Positions 18,695-27,787 of a DNA stretch of 64,000 nucleotides are shown piece by piece. A program made the position numbers and the translations under genes. Under the pieces are notes generated by a model. The model saw only the letters and a list, made by a program, of their open reading frames with translations. It made no database searches and was not told the origin of the DNA. The stretch is from Bacillus thuringiensis (GTDB taxonomy: Bacteria > Bacillota > Bacilli > Bacillales > Bacillaceae_G). Positions within the stretch are counted from its first letter, which is position 1. Every line of letters begins with the position of its first letter. The stretch is from the NCBI RefSeq assembly GCF_001182785.1, contig NZ_CP012099.1:3160501-3224500 (forward strand), written 5' to 3'.

Positions 18695-19579
18695 ATGAAA
18701 CAAACAATTTTAGGAGCTATATGTTTATCACTAGCAGCAAGTATATGGGGCGGTATGTATGTTGTTAGCAAATACGTACTCGATTTTATCCCACCACTAA
18801 CACTCGTTTGGCTACGCTTTATTATCGCTTTTGTTGTTTTGTATTTCATTTTGAAAATAGCTGAGAAAAAGCAAAAGAAAAAAGTAGTCATTCGCAAAAA
18901 AGATTGGCTCCTATTCGCTTGGATTGGATTTATCGGCTATTTCATTTCGATCACATGCCAATTTATCGGAACAAAATTATCCGACGCTCATACAGGCTCG
19001 TTAGTTACATCAGCTACACCTGCATTTATGGTTATATTTGCAGCGCTCATTTTGAAAGAAAAACTAACTGCTCGTAGACTTTTATCTACTATAATAGCGA
19101 CAATCGGTGTCATTATCGTAATCGGGTGGGATATCGAAATTGGCTCCTATTTTATTGGGACAATCATTTTAGTTGGAGCCGCTATTACATGGGCTTTACT
19201 ATCTATTTATGTAAAAATCGCTTCAATCCAATTTTCATCCTTAGTTATTACAACGTACGCAATTTTCTTTTCACTCTTTTTTATTACACCTTTTATGATA
19301 TGTGAGCTACAAACGGCCTCTATCGGAACAGTAAATACGTACGTAATATTAGGCGTATTATACTTAGGAATCGTCTCAACAGCAGGTGCCTTTTTCCTTT
19401 GGAATAAAGGATTAGAATTACTGGATGCAAGCATCGGTTCCTTATTTTTCTTCTTCCAACCTATCGTTGGATCGTTACTTGGTTGGTTGCTCTTAAATGA
19501 AACATTAAATAGTAACTTTTTTATTGGTGGTATTCTTATTATATGTAGTGTTTTAATTACTACTTTTGAAAAGAAATAA
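18695..19579 (+). CDS. EamA/DMT family transporter
   Basis: 294 residues, ten membrane helices in two homologous five-helix EamA halves. The first half begins IWGGMYVVSKYVL, with the family's aromatic motif LVWLRFIIAFVVL (about residues 38-50); the second half contains ALLSIYVKIAS and ends LGWLLLNETLNSNFFIGGILIICSVL (about 262-287). Members export amino acids, metabolites or drugs. The translational attenuator upstream is a type usually seen before antibiotic-resistance or efflux genes, so induction by a ribosome-acting compound or its precursor is a reasonable idea. The terminator follows four bases after the stop. Confidence 0.93.
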   Translation: MKQTILGAICLSLAASIWGGMYVVSKYVLDFIPPLTLVWLRFIIAFVVLYFILKIAEKKQKKKVVIRKKDWLLFAWIGFIGYFISITCQFIGTKLSDAHTGSLVTSATPAFMVIFAALILKEKLTARRLLSTIIATIGVIIVIGWDIEIGSYFIGTIILVGAAITWALLSIYVKIASIQFSSLVITTYAIFFSLFFITPFMICELQTASIGTVNTYVILGVLYLGIVSTAGAFFLWNKGLELLDASIGSLFFFFQPIVGSLLGWLLLNETLNSNFFIGGILIICSVLITTFEKK

Positions 19580-19582
19580 CAA

Positions 19583-19613
19583 AACAGGCAGAGATTCTTA
19601 ATCTCTGCCTGTT
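19583..19613. terminator. Bidirectional terminator
   Basis: AACAGGCAGAGAT pairs perfectly with ATCTCTGCCTGTT around a five-base loop, between the EamA gene and the convergent 178-aa gene, whose stop codon region lies in the right arm. Confidence 0.88.
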
Positions 19614-20134
19614 CGCATAATTGGGTCTTGATCATGAAAACCAATACAAATCGGTATATTACTTTGCACTTCACTACGTACACTTATAAAACTACACAGC
19701 GTTTTAGCAATTAAATATAAAGTGATACCGATTGCTTTTTCACTTGTGTCAAAGCCATTTTCATTATACATATCCGCTAATTCTACAGACCCTGGTCCCT
19801 CAACATCATATGTCCATTCAGAAACCCAATCATCATCCTCTTCTTCAAGTGGAACGTATTCCTCACAAATATAAAACTGACTAGTCCACTCGTTATCAAG
19901 GTCATACTCAAAATAAATCGCTTTTGCTTCTTCATTAGTAGCCATTTCTACAGCTGCATCCAAACCTACTCGAATACTTTCATTATATGACTCTAAATCA
20001 ATTGCTTTAATTCGTTCTGCATATCCTGTAGACGCCAACATGCAACAAATATCATAATACTTCGCTTCTATTTGCTCTACTGCTAACGAAAAGACATCCT
20101 CTTGCATCTCTTCTAAATACTGAAATATATCCAC
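19598..20134 (-). CDS. Acidic hypothetical protein (DUF4303-like size)
   Basis: 178 residues, strongly acidic, with no signal peptide or membrane helix. It opens MDIFQYLEEMQEDVFSLAVEQIE and has a very acidic middle (EEYVPLEEEDDDWVSEW). Size and look recall DUF4303 or SMI1-type cytosolic proteins, but I do not claim a family. It lies 19 bp downstream of the pentapeptide-repeat gene in the same direction, so the two are probably one transcript. Confidence 0.7.
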   Translation of the reverse strand: MDIFQYLEEMQEDVFSLAVEQIEAKYYDICCMLASTGYAERIKAIDLESYNESIRVGLDAAVEMATNEEAKAIYFEYDLDNEWTSQFYICEEYVPLEEEDDDWVSEWTYDVEGPGSVELADMYNENGFDTSEKAIGITLYLIAKTLCSFISVRSEVQSNIPICIGFHDQDPIMRTGRD

Positions 20135-20153
20135 ACTAAATACTCTTCACTCT

Positions 20154-20975
20154 TTACGCACTCCAATGCGATGGACAGGACAATAATTTCGGTAATTTCG
20201 TATATTTGTCCCCTCTCGCCGCATTTACTTGAACTTGCGTCAGAAAAATACTATTAGTAAAATCAGTCCCGCGAATATCTGCATCTCGCAAATCTGCTCC
20301 GATGAGATCTGCTCCTCTTAAATCTGCACCATTTAAGTTAGCCGCAATTAAGTAAGCTCCTCTTAAATTTGCACCTTGTAAATTTTTCTTTTTCAGATTC
20401 GCTCCCATAAGGTCTGCTCCGCGGTGTATGATTCGTTTCTTACGCGCAGTATTCATTTCCTTCCATACTAATTCGCTCGTTTCTAAAAGAAGAATGTTCA
20501 CCTCTGCCCTATGCATTGGAACATTTATTTTCATTAACTCATCTGGATTTAAATTCGAAAGTCGCTCTGTCTCCTCAATTGCGGTCTCCAGCTCTTTATG
20601 AATTGGCTGTGTTGCCTTTAAAAGAATCGCTTCATTCAAATACCAAAGCATTTCATGAAGTTGATGCATAACCGGAAAAGCATCGTACATTTTTCTTGCA
20701 TGCTTTGCATCTTTCCGCCAATCAATTCCTTTAAACGTAACTTGAGAGATTTTCTGCCCAGCACCGAAACATTCAAATACTGTACAACCTTTATAGCCAT
20801 TTCCTCTAAGATTTTTATGTATACTACATTTATAATCTGATTGTAAATTAGAACATGGCTTCCCACCATCTTTATTCACCGCAAAATCTACCGATGCTGC
20901 GAACGGTAATGCAACGCAACATAGACCGAAGCATGTTTCGCAGTTTGCTTTTAAATGATCGTTATGATTAGTCAA
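20154..20975 (-). CDS. Cys-rich pentapeptide-repeat protein
   Basis: 273 residues. The N-terminus has a cysteine cluster, CETCFGLCCVAL (residues 11-22), with further Cys at CSNLQSDYKCSIH and CTVFECFG, like the CxxCxGxCC motif of a zinc or iron-sulphur (YkgJ-like) site. The C-terminal part (about 185-250) is a pentapeptide-repeat helix: ADLMGANLKKKNLQGANLRG and seven or so more A(D/N)LxG units. Some pentapeptide proteins mimic DNA and protect gyrase; here the repeat is short and the role open. Upstream partner of the acidic 178-aa protein. Confidence 0.88.
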   Translation of the reverse strand: MTNHNDHLKANCETCFGLCCVALPFAASVDFAVNKDGGKPCSNLQSDYKCSIHKNLRGNGYKGCTVFECFGAGQKISQVTFKGIDWRKDAKHARKMYDAFPVMHQLHEMLWYLNEAILLKATQPIHKELETAIEETERLSNLNPDELMKINVPMHRAEVNILLLETSELVWKEMNTARKKRIIHRGADLMGANLKKKNLQGANLRGAYLIAANLNGADLRGADLIGADLRDADIRGTDFTNSIFLTQVQVNAARGDKYTKLPKLLSCPSHWSA

Positions 20976-21170
20976 AATCTATACCCCCTGTTGTCTTTTG
21001 ACTATTTCATAATATTCCAACTGTAATAAATAATCAATTTTAAAATAAACTAGCATCTTTCATTTCAATTCATAACTTTATCATTCGATTTCCTTTCAAT
21101 TGAAAAGGACTATTTCTATTTAATGAATTATAATTAAATTATAAATTTTTAAACTAAAAGGAGGCTTATT

Positions 21171-21347
21171 ATGGCACTAGAAATGAAAACAAACTGTCAA
21201 ATTTGCGATCAATCGCTCGAGCAAAATTCTGAAGCTTACATTTGTGTATATGAATGTACATTTTGCGCACCATGTACAGAAGAAAGACAAAACGTTTGTC
21301 CAAACTGCGGCGGCGAATTAGTACGTAGACCGAAAAAGAAACAATAA
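21171..21347 (+). CDS. DUF1272 zinc-ribbon-like small protein
   Basis: 58 residues: MALEMKTNCQICDQSLEQNS, then CVYECTFCAPCTE and NVCPNCGGELVRRP. Six to eight cysteines in CxxC pairs (residues 9/12, 25, 29, 32, 35, 43, 46) predict a zinc knuckle or ribbon; this is the DUF1272 pattern. An AAAGGAGG site precedes the ATG. Function unknown. It has its own terminator and stands alone on the plus strand. Confidence 0.9.
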   Translation: MALEMKTNCQICDQSLEQNSEAYICVYECTFCAPCTEERQNVCPNCGGELVRRPKKKQ

Positions 21348-21375
21348 AAAGCAAAGCGATATCGCTTTGCTTTTT
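21347..21375. terminator. Terminator of the DUF1272 gene
   Basis: AAAAGCAAAGCGAT and ATCGCTTTGCTTTT form a near-perfect stem with T/A runs on both sides; also usable by the convergent lactonase gene. Confidence 0.9.
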
Positions 21376-21413
21376 ATTGTTTTCTGAGTATATGAAATTA
21401 TATCGAACACAAC

Positions 21414-22481
21414 TTAAACATTTAAAAACTTCACACAAACAGGCTCTGGCACAGCAACATCAGATTGTAAAAGTGTTAACTTTCCTGTAGATTCATTTCT
21501 TGAAAATAGCACAAGGTTATGTGACTTTTCATTTGTAGCAACAAGAAACTTTTCAGTAGGATCTAATACAAAGTCCCTCGGCCAATTTCCTTCTGTAGAT
21601 GTATGTTCCACAAATGTAAGCTGACCTGAATTTTGATCTACGCTATAAACAGCGATACTATTATGACCACGATTACCTGCATATACAAAACGGCCGTCAG
21701 AAGAAACATGAATCGCACTTCCTTGATTATTTTCATCAAACTCTTCTGGAACAGTAGAAATATACTGTAATTCTGTAAAGGATCCTTCTGCAGGATTATA
21801 GGTTAACACAATAACCTCTGAACTAAGCTCCGTCATCACATACGCATACTTTCCATTCGGATGAAAAGTAATGTGTCTTGGACCACTTCCTGGTTTTACA
21901 GATAAACTATTCACTTCTGTTAATGTACTATCTTTTACTTCATACGTAATTATTTTATCTATTCCTAAATCAACGCCCACTACATATTTTTCATCAGGAG
22001 TGTACCCCGCGTAATGTGCATGTGGTTTTTCTTGTCTTTCTCTATTCGGACCTGAACCTTCATGTGCCATAATAGATGAAGCAGGATTTACAGTTCCATT
22101 TTCTTCATTTATTTCAAAAGACTCAATCGTTCCTTTATGGTAATTCGCTGTAACTACTGTATGATTTTCACTATCAACACTAATATGACAAGGAGAAGCA
22201 CCTTCTACTACTTGTCTATTTTTCGCTTTTAGTTCTCCAGTATGACTATCAATGGAATAAGCAGCTACACCGCCAGATTCGCCGTCCTTAACAACGGAAT
22301 AGAGATATTCATTATTTCGGTTAATCGTTACATATGTAGGGTTATCCAGCTTAGCGGCAAGTGTTACATTACTAATTTTTTTTGCTTCTACATCTAGCGT
22401 AAATTTATATATTCCTTCGCTATTTTCTTTCGTGTAAGTTCCAACATATCCAATAAACTCTTTGTTATCCTTCATTTTCAT
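21414..22481 (-). CDS. 6-phosphogluconolactonase-type lactonase (YkgB/Pgl, beta-propeller)
   Basis: 355 residues of the seven-bladed beta-propeller lactonase family that opens 6-phosphogluconolactone. It starts EFIGYVGTYTKENSEGIYKF and carries the family segments GASPCHISVD, EKPHAHYAGYTPD, GSGPRHITFHPNGKYAYV and GRFVYAGNRGHNSIAVY. The start ATG follows GGGAGAGAGG. It lies 120 bp downstream of gntK and upstream in this block are zwf and gnd, so it fits the missing step between glucose-6-phosphate dehydrogenase and 6-phosphogluconate dehydrogenase. Confidence 0.92.
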   Translation of the reverse strand: MKMKDNKEFIGYVGTYTKENSEGIYKFTLDVEAKKISNVTLAAKLDNPTYVTINRNNEYLYSVVKDGESGGVAAYSIDSHTGELKAKNRQVVEGASPCHISVDSENHTVVTANYHKGTIESFEINEENGTVNPASSIMAHEGSGPNRERQEKPHAHYAGYTPDEKYVVGVDLGIDKIITYEVKDSTLTEVNSLSVKPGSGPRHITFHPNGKYAYVMTELSSEVIVLTYNPAEGSFTELQYISTVPEEFDENNQGSAIHVSSDGRFVYAGNRGHNSIAVYSVDQNSGQLTFVEHTSTEGNWPRDFVLDPTEKFLVATNEKSHNLVLFSRNESTGKLTLLQSDVAVPEPVCVKFLNV

Positions 22482-22601
22482 AACCCTCTCTCCCTATATT
22501 TTTCGTTCATCATGCTTCTTAAAATATTTTATGTTGAAAGAGTATCCTAAAAAATCGGAGTACCTCTTTATACGTTACCATATTTTCTTGGTAAATAGCT
22601 T

Positions 22602-24143
22602 TTAAACCCACTTTTTTTGATACGCTGCTATACTTTCATATTCTTCTTCCAATTGACGGGACAGACGGATATAGATTGGCGTTAAATCTTTATATTTTTC
22701 CACACTTTCCATGTTTGGCTCATGATGGAAATCTGCACCTACCATTTCAGAAACTACAGATAATGTATCTATTTCACCTAAACTATATAAACCGAGGATT
22801 GCAGCTCCTAAGCAAGAGCTTTCGAAACTTTCCGGAACATATACGTCTTGATGGAAGATGTCCGCCATCATCTGTCTCCAAAGTTCCGACCTTGCAAAGC
22901 CGCCTGTCGCTTGAATTTTTTTCGGTTCGCCAATTAACTCTTTTAAAGCGAGAAGAACCGTATATAAATTATAAATTACTCCCTCTAAAACAGCACGGAT
23001 AAGATGTTCTTTCTTATGATGCAATCCGAGTCCAAAGAAAGATCCTCGTGCATTTGCATTCCATAAAGGAGCTCTTTCCCCCGCTAAATACGGGTGAAAC
23101 AATAAACCGTCAGATCCAGGATTCACTTTTGCTGCTATTTCAGTAAGTACTTCATATGGATCTTTCCCTAAACGCTTCGCAAGTTCAATCTCTGAAGTAC
23201 CCAATTGGTCACGAGCCCATCTGAAAATCATACCGCCGTTATTCACTGGTCCACCGATTACCCAATGGTCTTCAGTTAACGCATAACAAAAGATTCTCCC
23301 TTTTGGATCTGTTACAGGACGATTTGTTACAGCACGTATCGCACCGCTTGTACCAATTGTAACAGCCACAACGCCAGGATCTATTGCATTTACACCTAAA
23401 TTAGATAGTACTCCATCACTCGCTCCTACTACAAAAGGCGTAGAAACAAGTACATTCATCTCTTTGGCAAGCTCTTCATCTAATCCTGTTAAACTGTGCG
23501 TTGTTGGAACAAGCTTTGAAAGCTTTTCATCTGTAATTCCCGCAACATGTAAAGCCTCTTCATCCCATTTTAAAGATTTCAAATTAAACATCCCTGTTGC
23601 TGACGCTATAGAATAATCAATTACATACTCTTTATATAACTTGTAAAAAACATATTCTTTAATAGAAATGAATTTATAACTTTTTGCGAATAACTCTGCC
23701 TGCTCATTCTGTAGCCAAACTAATTTCGAAAGTGGTGACATCGGATGAATTGGTGTCCCAGTACGAAGGTAAATTTCATGACCATTCATATCATTCTTTA
23801 TTTTCTCCGCCCAGCTTGCACTTCTATTATCTGCCCAAGTGATACATCTCGTTAACGGCTCTCCCTTTTCATCTACGGCAATGATACTATGCATTGCCGA
23901 GCTAAAAGAGACACAAAGAATATCACTTGGCTGTACACTACTTGATTGTATAGTTTCTTTAATCGTATTTATTACTGCACGAAAAATTTCTTCTGGGTCT
24001 TGTTCTGCTGTTTCAGGCGTAGGAGAATATAAAGGATATTCAATTCCATGACTAGCAATAACAGATCCATCAGTAGAAAATAGAACTGATTTTGTACTAG
24101 TTGTCCCAATGTCTACACCAATCATATATTTTGAGCTCACCAT
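22602..24143 (-). CDS. gntK: Gluconokinase (FGGY family)
   Basis: 513 residues, FGGY sugar kinase; phosphorylates gluconate to 6-phosphogluconate. The N-terminal phosphate-1 motif is IGVDIGTTSTKSVLF (residues 8-22), and the C-terminal FGGY domain has GSDGLLFHPYLAGERAPLWN (about 345-364) and the adenosine motif ATGGFARSELWRQMMAD. AGGAGGAAG precedes the ATG at 24143. It lies between gntP upstream and the lactonase downstream, as in B. subtilis gntRKPZ but without a gntR here. Confidence 0.95.
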   Translation of the reverse strand: MVSSKYMIGVDIGTTSTKSVLFSTDGSVIASHGIEYPLYSPTPETAEQDPEEIFRAVINTIKETIQSSSVQPSDILCVSFSSAMHSIIAVDEKGEPLTRCITWADNRSASWAEKIKNDMNGHEIYLRTGTPIHPMSPLSKLVWLQNEQAELFAKSYKFISIKEYVFYKLYKEYVIDYSIASATGMFNLKSLKWDEEALHVAGITDEKLSKLVPTTHSLTGLDEELAKEMNVLVSTPFVVGASDGVLSNLGVNAIDPGVVAVTIGTSGAIRAVTNRPVTDPKGRIFCYALTEDHWVIGGPVNNGGMIFRWARDQLGTSEIELAKRLGKDPYEVLTEIAAKVNPGSDGLLFHPYLAGERAPLWNANARGSFFGLGLHHKKEHLIRAVLEGVIYNLYTVLLALKELIGEPKKIQATGGFARSELWRQMMADIFHQDVYVPESFESSCLGAAILGLYSLGEIDTLSVVSEMVGADFHHEPNMESVEKYKDLTPIYIRLSRQLEEEYESIAAYQKKWV

Positions 24144-24274
24144 TTCTTCCTCCTAACAAAAAATCCCTACAGTATCCTAATAATATAAGAACCATAAAAA
24201 TACATTTATTTTATCTATTCATAACGTTATGTGCTAAAGTTATCTCTCTACATTCATATAAAAATATCCTTATT

Positions 24275-25600
24275 TTAAACAAACATATCGAGTATTAAAA
24301 CTCCTCCAAAAGCGATAAATGAAAGTAACGTTTCTAATACAGTCCATGTTTTAAATGTTTCTTTCACTGTTAACCCTAGGTATTCTTTTACCATCCAAAA
24401 ACCAGCATCGTTTACGTGTGAAAACATAAGTGCTCCTGCACCTGTTGCAATAACGAGTAACTCTAAATTCACACCTGTCGTATTTTCAACGATTGGTGAA
24501 ACGATGCCCGCCGCTGTTGTTAAAGCGACTGTCGCTGACCCTGTCGCAATTCGAATTAATCCAGCTACTATAAATGCTAATACAATTGGAGATAGCGCTA
24601 AATGCTCAGACATTTGAGCAATAGCATTCCCTACGCCACTATCGATAAGAATTTGCTTAAATCCCCCGCCAGCACCAATAATCGCAACAATTGAACCGAT
24701 TGGTAATAAGCTATCTTCTGTTATCTTCTTAATAGCTTTTTTATCGATACCTTGACGAAATCCAAGAAAATAGAACGCCGCAAAACATGCAATCAATAGT
24801 GCAATGATAGGACTACCGATTAATGTGACAATCTTCATCAAAGTAGTAGAAAGAGGCACATAAGGAGCTGCTGCAGCTAAAACCATTAACATAACAGGTA
24901 ACAATATAACTAAAAATGAAACTCCTATTCCTGGTAATTTCGTTGATTTTGTATTTACACGAATCAATTCTGGCTCATTTTCAGGAATTACACGTTTGTG
25001 AATCCATTTCGCAAATATAGGACCTGCAATAATCGCTGCAAAAAATGTAATAATGAGTGAATACATTAGTACCTTCCCAAGATTCGCTTTATAAATACCA
25101 ATTGCTACAATTGCCCCTGGATGCGGAGGAACAAGGCCGTGTACGACAGATAGCCCAGCAATTGCTGGTAATGCTATCAATAAAATATTTTGTTTCGTTG
25201 TTTTATGAATTGAAATTACTAACGGCAGTAATATTAAAATACCTACTTCAAAAAACACCGGAATTCCAATAATAAAACCTGCAATTAACATAGCCCATGG
25301 TAAGTTTTTTATCCCAAAAGATTTAATAAAGAACTCTGCCACTTGCATTCCAGCACCTGACTCTGCCATCATTTTCCCTAAAATTGTACCCAATACTAAA
25401 ATACCTACTAAATGCCCGAGAACACTTCCGACTCCCGTTTCATAAGCGCTCACTATTTTATCCATTGGCATTCCAGACATAATTGCTAAAAACAAACTTG
25501 CAACCGTTAAACTAATAAACGCATGCCATCTCCACCACGATACCCCTAAAATAACAATTACAATTGATAATAATGTAATAATTAAAAGGTACATATTCAT
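24275..25600 (-). CDS. gntP: Gluconate:H+ symporter
   Basis: 441 residues, GntP family permease with about 12-13 membrane helices covering the whole length. Family marks include GTILGKMMAESGAGMQVAEFF (about 72-92), VHGLVPPHPGAIVAIGI and IGAGGGFKQILIDSGVG, GSATVALTTAAGI and FSHVNDAGFWMVKEYLG. The frame opens with a TTG two codons earlier, but the ATG at 25600 is correctly spaced from AAGGGGGA. It is the first gene of the gntP-gntK-lactonase unit, and a cre-like site lies just before it. Confidence 0.95.
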   Translation of the reverse strand: MNMYLLIITLLSIVIVILGVSWWRWHAFISLTVASLFLAIMSGMPMDKIVSAYETGVGSVLGHLVGILVLGTILGKMMAESGAGMQVAEFFIKSFGIKNLPWAMLIAGFIIGIPVFFEVGILILLPLVISIHKTTKQNILLIALPAIAGLSVVHGLVPPHPGAIVAIGIYKANLGKVLMYSLIITFFAAIIAGPIFAKWIHKRVIPENEPELIRVNTKSTKLPGIGVSFLVILLPVMLMVLAAAAPYVPLSTTLMKIVTLIGSPIIALLIACFAAFYFLGFRQGIDKKAIKKITEDSLLPIGSIVAIIGAGGGFKQILIDSGVGNAIAQMSEHLALSPIVLAFIVAGLIRIATGSATVALTTAAGIVSPIVENTTGVNLELLVIATGAGALMFSHVNDAGFWMVKEYLGLTVKETFKTWTVLETLLSFIAFGGVLILDMFV

Positions 25601-25616
25601 ACTCAATCCCCCTTTA

Positions 25617-25630
25617 TGTAAACCCTTTCA
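25617..25630 (-). promoter_or_regulatory. cre-like site before gntP (CcpA)
   Basis: TGTAAACCCTTTCA matches the CcpA box TGWAANCGNTNNCA at 13 of 14 positions (the central CG reads CC). It lies 17 bases before the gntP start, within the leader, so glucose repression of gluconate uptake would be expected. The reverse-strand reading gives the same palindrome. Confidence 0.5.
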
Positions 25631-25743
25631 TAATTACTATATAATTAAAAGAACCTATATAGTTCTTACTTGAGTAAAAGATACCTTTACATATTGCTAT
25701 ACGTTTAAAAGCATCTTCACATCATAATGATTTATATAAAAAG

Positions 25744-25794
25744 AATCTCCCTTATTAGAGATACACTATAACTCATCTCTCTAATAAGGGGATT
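25744..25794 (-). terminator. Terminator between tal and gntP
   Basis: AATCTCCCTTATTAGAGA and TCTCTAATAAGGGGATT pair with one bulge; on the minus strand TTCTTTTTA follows. It would end the zwf-tkt-gnd-tal transcript, about 200 bp after tal, before the gntP promoter. Confidence 0.8.
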
Positions 25795-25995
25795 TCTCTT
25801 TCATAATTATAATGTTATTGTGATAAACGCTTCGCGCGATCAATTTTTCCTTTTTTAAAAGTGAATGACACTTTCATCTCTGCTTTTTTCACGTAGTAAG
25901 ACTACAAAATGAGGATCCAGTTTAAACGATGAAGTTACTTAGGATTTGTCCTCTCATGAAAAGCAATTTTCGGAAAGCACCTTCACTTTCATGCA
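25795..25995. other. 200-bp stretch after tal with no gene
   Basis: No ORF with a ribosome site. On the minus strand a GTG-started stretch of about 25 codons, ending MKVSFTFKKGKIDRAKRLSQ, looks coding-like and may be the tail of a lost gene, but nothing supports it beyond composition. Confidence 0.4.
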
Positions 25996-26664
25996 TTATA
26001 ATTTAGGAGCTTTCGCCCAATCCGCAGCAAATTTCTCAATACCTTGGTCTGTTAATGGATGCATAGCAAGTTGCTCGATTACTTTATAAGGGATTGTTGC
26101 AATGTGAGCACCTGCCATCGCTACACGAGTTACATGATCTGGATGTCTGACAGAAGCCGCAATAATTTGTGTATCTAATTGATGAACATCGAATAATTCA
26201 GCAATTTTAGCAACTAATAGTACACCATCTTCAGAAATATCATCTAAGCGTCCTAAAAATGGAGAAACATACGTTGCACCTGCTCGAGCAGCTAAAAGTG
26301 CTTGGTTCACAGTGAAAATAAGTGTAACGTTCGTTTTCACACCTTTTTCAGTAAGATAGCGACAAGCTTCTAATCCTGCTAGCGTCATTGGAAGTTTTAT
26401 CGTGACATTTTTATCGCCACCGTTAATTTTAATTAATTCTTCTGCTTGAGCAATCATTTCTTCAGCTGTAACAGCATCTGGCGTTACTTCTGCCGAAACA
26501 GACTCAACTTTAGGTACTGCCTGACAAATTTCTGCGATACGGTCTTCAAACTTAACGCCCTCTTTTGCTACTAAAGAAGGATTCGTTGTAACACCAGCTA
26601 AAACTCCAAGTTTATATGCTTTTTTTATGTCCTCAAGATTTGCAGTATCAATAAAAAATTTCAT
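25996..26664 (-). CDS. tal: Transaldolase / fructose-6-phosphate aldolase-like (TalC type)
   Basis: 222-residue small transaldolase of the class I aldolase fold. It begins [31 protein letters not shown], and [17 protein letters not shown] holds the Schiff-base lysine (KLPMT, about residue 92). Also [32 protein letters not shown], the family signature. The frame opens at a TTG two codons before; the ATG at 26664 follows GGAGGG by eight bases. In the non-oxidative pentose-phosphate branch it works with the tkt product; it is last in the zwf-tkt-gnd-tal run, with a bcr1 copy in the spacer to gnd. Confidence 0.93.
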   Translation of the reverse strand: MKFFIDTANLEDIKKAYKLGVLAGVTTNPSLVAKEGVKFEDRIAEICQAVPKVESVSAEVTPDAVTAEEMIAQAEELIKINGGDKNVTIKLPMTLAGLEACRYLTEKGVKTNVTLIFTVNQALLAARAGATYVSPFLGRLDDISEDGVLLVAKIAELFDVHQLDTQIIAASVRHPDHVTRVAMAGAHIATIPYKVIEQLAMHPLTDQGIEKFAADWAKAPKL

Positions 26665-26719
26665 GATCAATTCCCTCCAGTTTTTAAACGTTGATGAGTT
26701 ACATGTTTAATATGCTTAT

Positions 26720-26772
26720 CCCGTAAAAGCCCGATTGATGTGGAATAAAGCCCCTACTTATTAAAGTTTCAC
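26720..26772 (-). mobile_element. bcr1-like repeat, deletion form, between gnd and tal
   Basis: Starts CCCG and ends TTTCAC with CTTAT/TTTAT flanks, the same ends as the full copy at 32192. It includes the internal AAAAGCCCGATTG segment of the full copy and lacks most of the rest (53 bp). The right-hand TTTAT target repeat contains the gnd stop codon (TAA on the minus strand). See the copy at 32192 for the comparison. Confidence 0.7.
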
Positions 26773-26773
26773 T

Positions 26774-27667
26774 TTATTTCTTTTCTACTGCATGTCCGCC
26801 AAATTCATTGCGCAGAGCTGCTACTACTTTTCCTGTAAATGTATCATTGTCTAATGAGCGGTAGCGCATTAATAGAGACATTGCGATAACAGGAGTTGCT
26901 GTTTGAAGGTCTAATGCTGTTTCTACTGTCCATTTTCCTTCACCAGAAGAATGCATAACGCCTTTAATTTCATCCAGTTTTGCATCTTTAGAAAATGCAT
27001 TTTCAGTCAATTCCATTAACCAAGAACGAATTACTGAACCGTTGTTCCATACTCTTGATACTTTTTCATAATCGTAGTCAAATTCACTTTTCTCTAGAAT
27101 CTCAAATCCTTCACCAATAGCAGCCATCATACCGTATTCAATTCCGTTATGAACCATTTTTAAGAAGTGACCACTACCAGCTTTTCCAGCATACAAGAAT
27201 CCATTTTCTACAGCAGTATCGCGGAAGATAGGTTCAACGATGTCCCAAGCTTTTTGATCTCCTCCGATCATGTAACAAGCACCATTACGAGCGCCTTCCA
27301 TTCCGCCAGAAGTTCCTGCATCCATAAAGTGAATGCCATCTTTCTTTAATTGCTCATATCGGCGGATAGACTCTTTATAATGTGAATTACCAGCTTCAAT
27401 TAAAATATCTCCTTTTGATAAAAGTGGTGTAACCTCATCAATAACAGAATCAACAACAGCGTGTGGTACCATTACCCAAAGAATTCTTGGTGATTGTAAT
27501 GACTGAACAAGTTCACTTAAACTAGATGTACCTGTTGCCCCGTACTCTTTCATTTCTTCTACTGCGCTCGTATTTAAATCAAATGCTACTATTTCATGTT
27601 TATGATCCATTAAATTTTTCCCTAAATTTAATCCCATTTTACCTAACCCAATTAATCCTACTTGCAT
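26774..27667 (-). CDS. gnd: 6-phosphogluconate dehydrogenase, short (GntZ/YqeC) type
   Basis: 297 residues from the ATG at 27667, which follows GAGGAGG. Rossmann motif MQVGLIGLGKMGLNLGKNL (residues 1-19); substrate motif FMDAGTSGGMEGARNGACYMIGG (about 114-136), catalytic GHFLKMVHNGIEYGMM (about 167-182). It oxidises and decarboxylates 6-phosphogluconate to ribulose 5-phosphate; the short form is typical of Bacillus GntZ/YqeC proteins. It stands between tkt and tal, and its stop codon is inside the target duplication of a bcr1-like repeat. Confidence 0.94.
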   Translation of the reverse strand: MQVGLIGLGKMGLNLGKNLMDHKHEIVAFDLNTSAVEEMKEYGATGTSSLSELVQSLQSPRILWVMVPHAVVDSVIDEVTPLLSKGDILIEAGNSHYKESIRRYEQLKKDGIHFMDAGTSGGMEGARNGACYMIGGDQKAWDIVEPIFRDTAVENGFLYAGKAGSGHFLKMVHNGIEYGMMAAIGEGFEILEKSEFDYDYEKVSRVWNNGSVIRSWLMELTENAFSKDAKLDEIKGVMHSSGEGKWTVETALDLQTATPVIAMSLLMRYRSLDNDTFTGKVVAALRNEFGGHAVEKK

Positions 27668-27787
27668 AATATAATTCCTCCTCAAATCATCTTTTATTAA
27701 AAATCCATATCACTACAATCTGGAATACCTTTCAGCACTGAAGTGTTAGTATGTACAGAAAGGTATTCACAGTCATAGCTTAAGAAT

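Noticed and set aside
19207..19683. 158-aa minus-strand ORF antisense to the EamA gene
   Set aside because: Overlaps the EamA frame and the strong terminator; a shadow.
25795..25995. Coding-like minus-strand tail KVSFTFKKGKIDRAKRLSQ
   Set aside because: About 25 codons from a GTG without a ribosome site; may be chance. Mentioned only as a spacer note.
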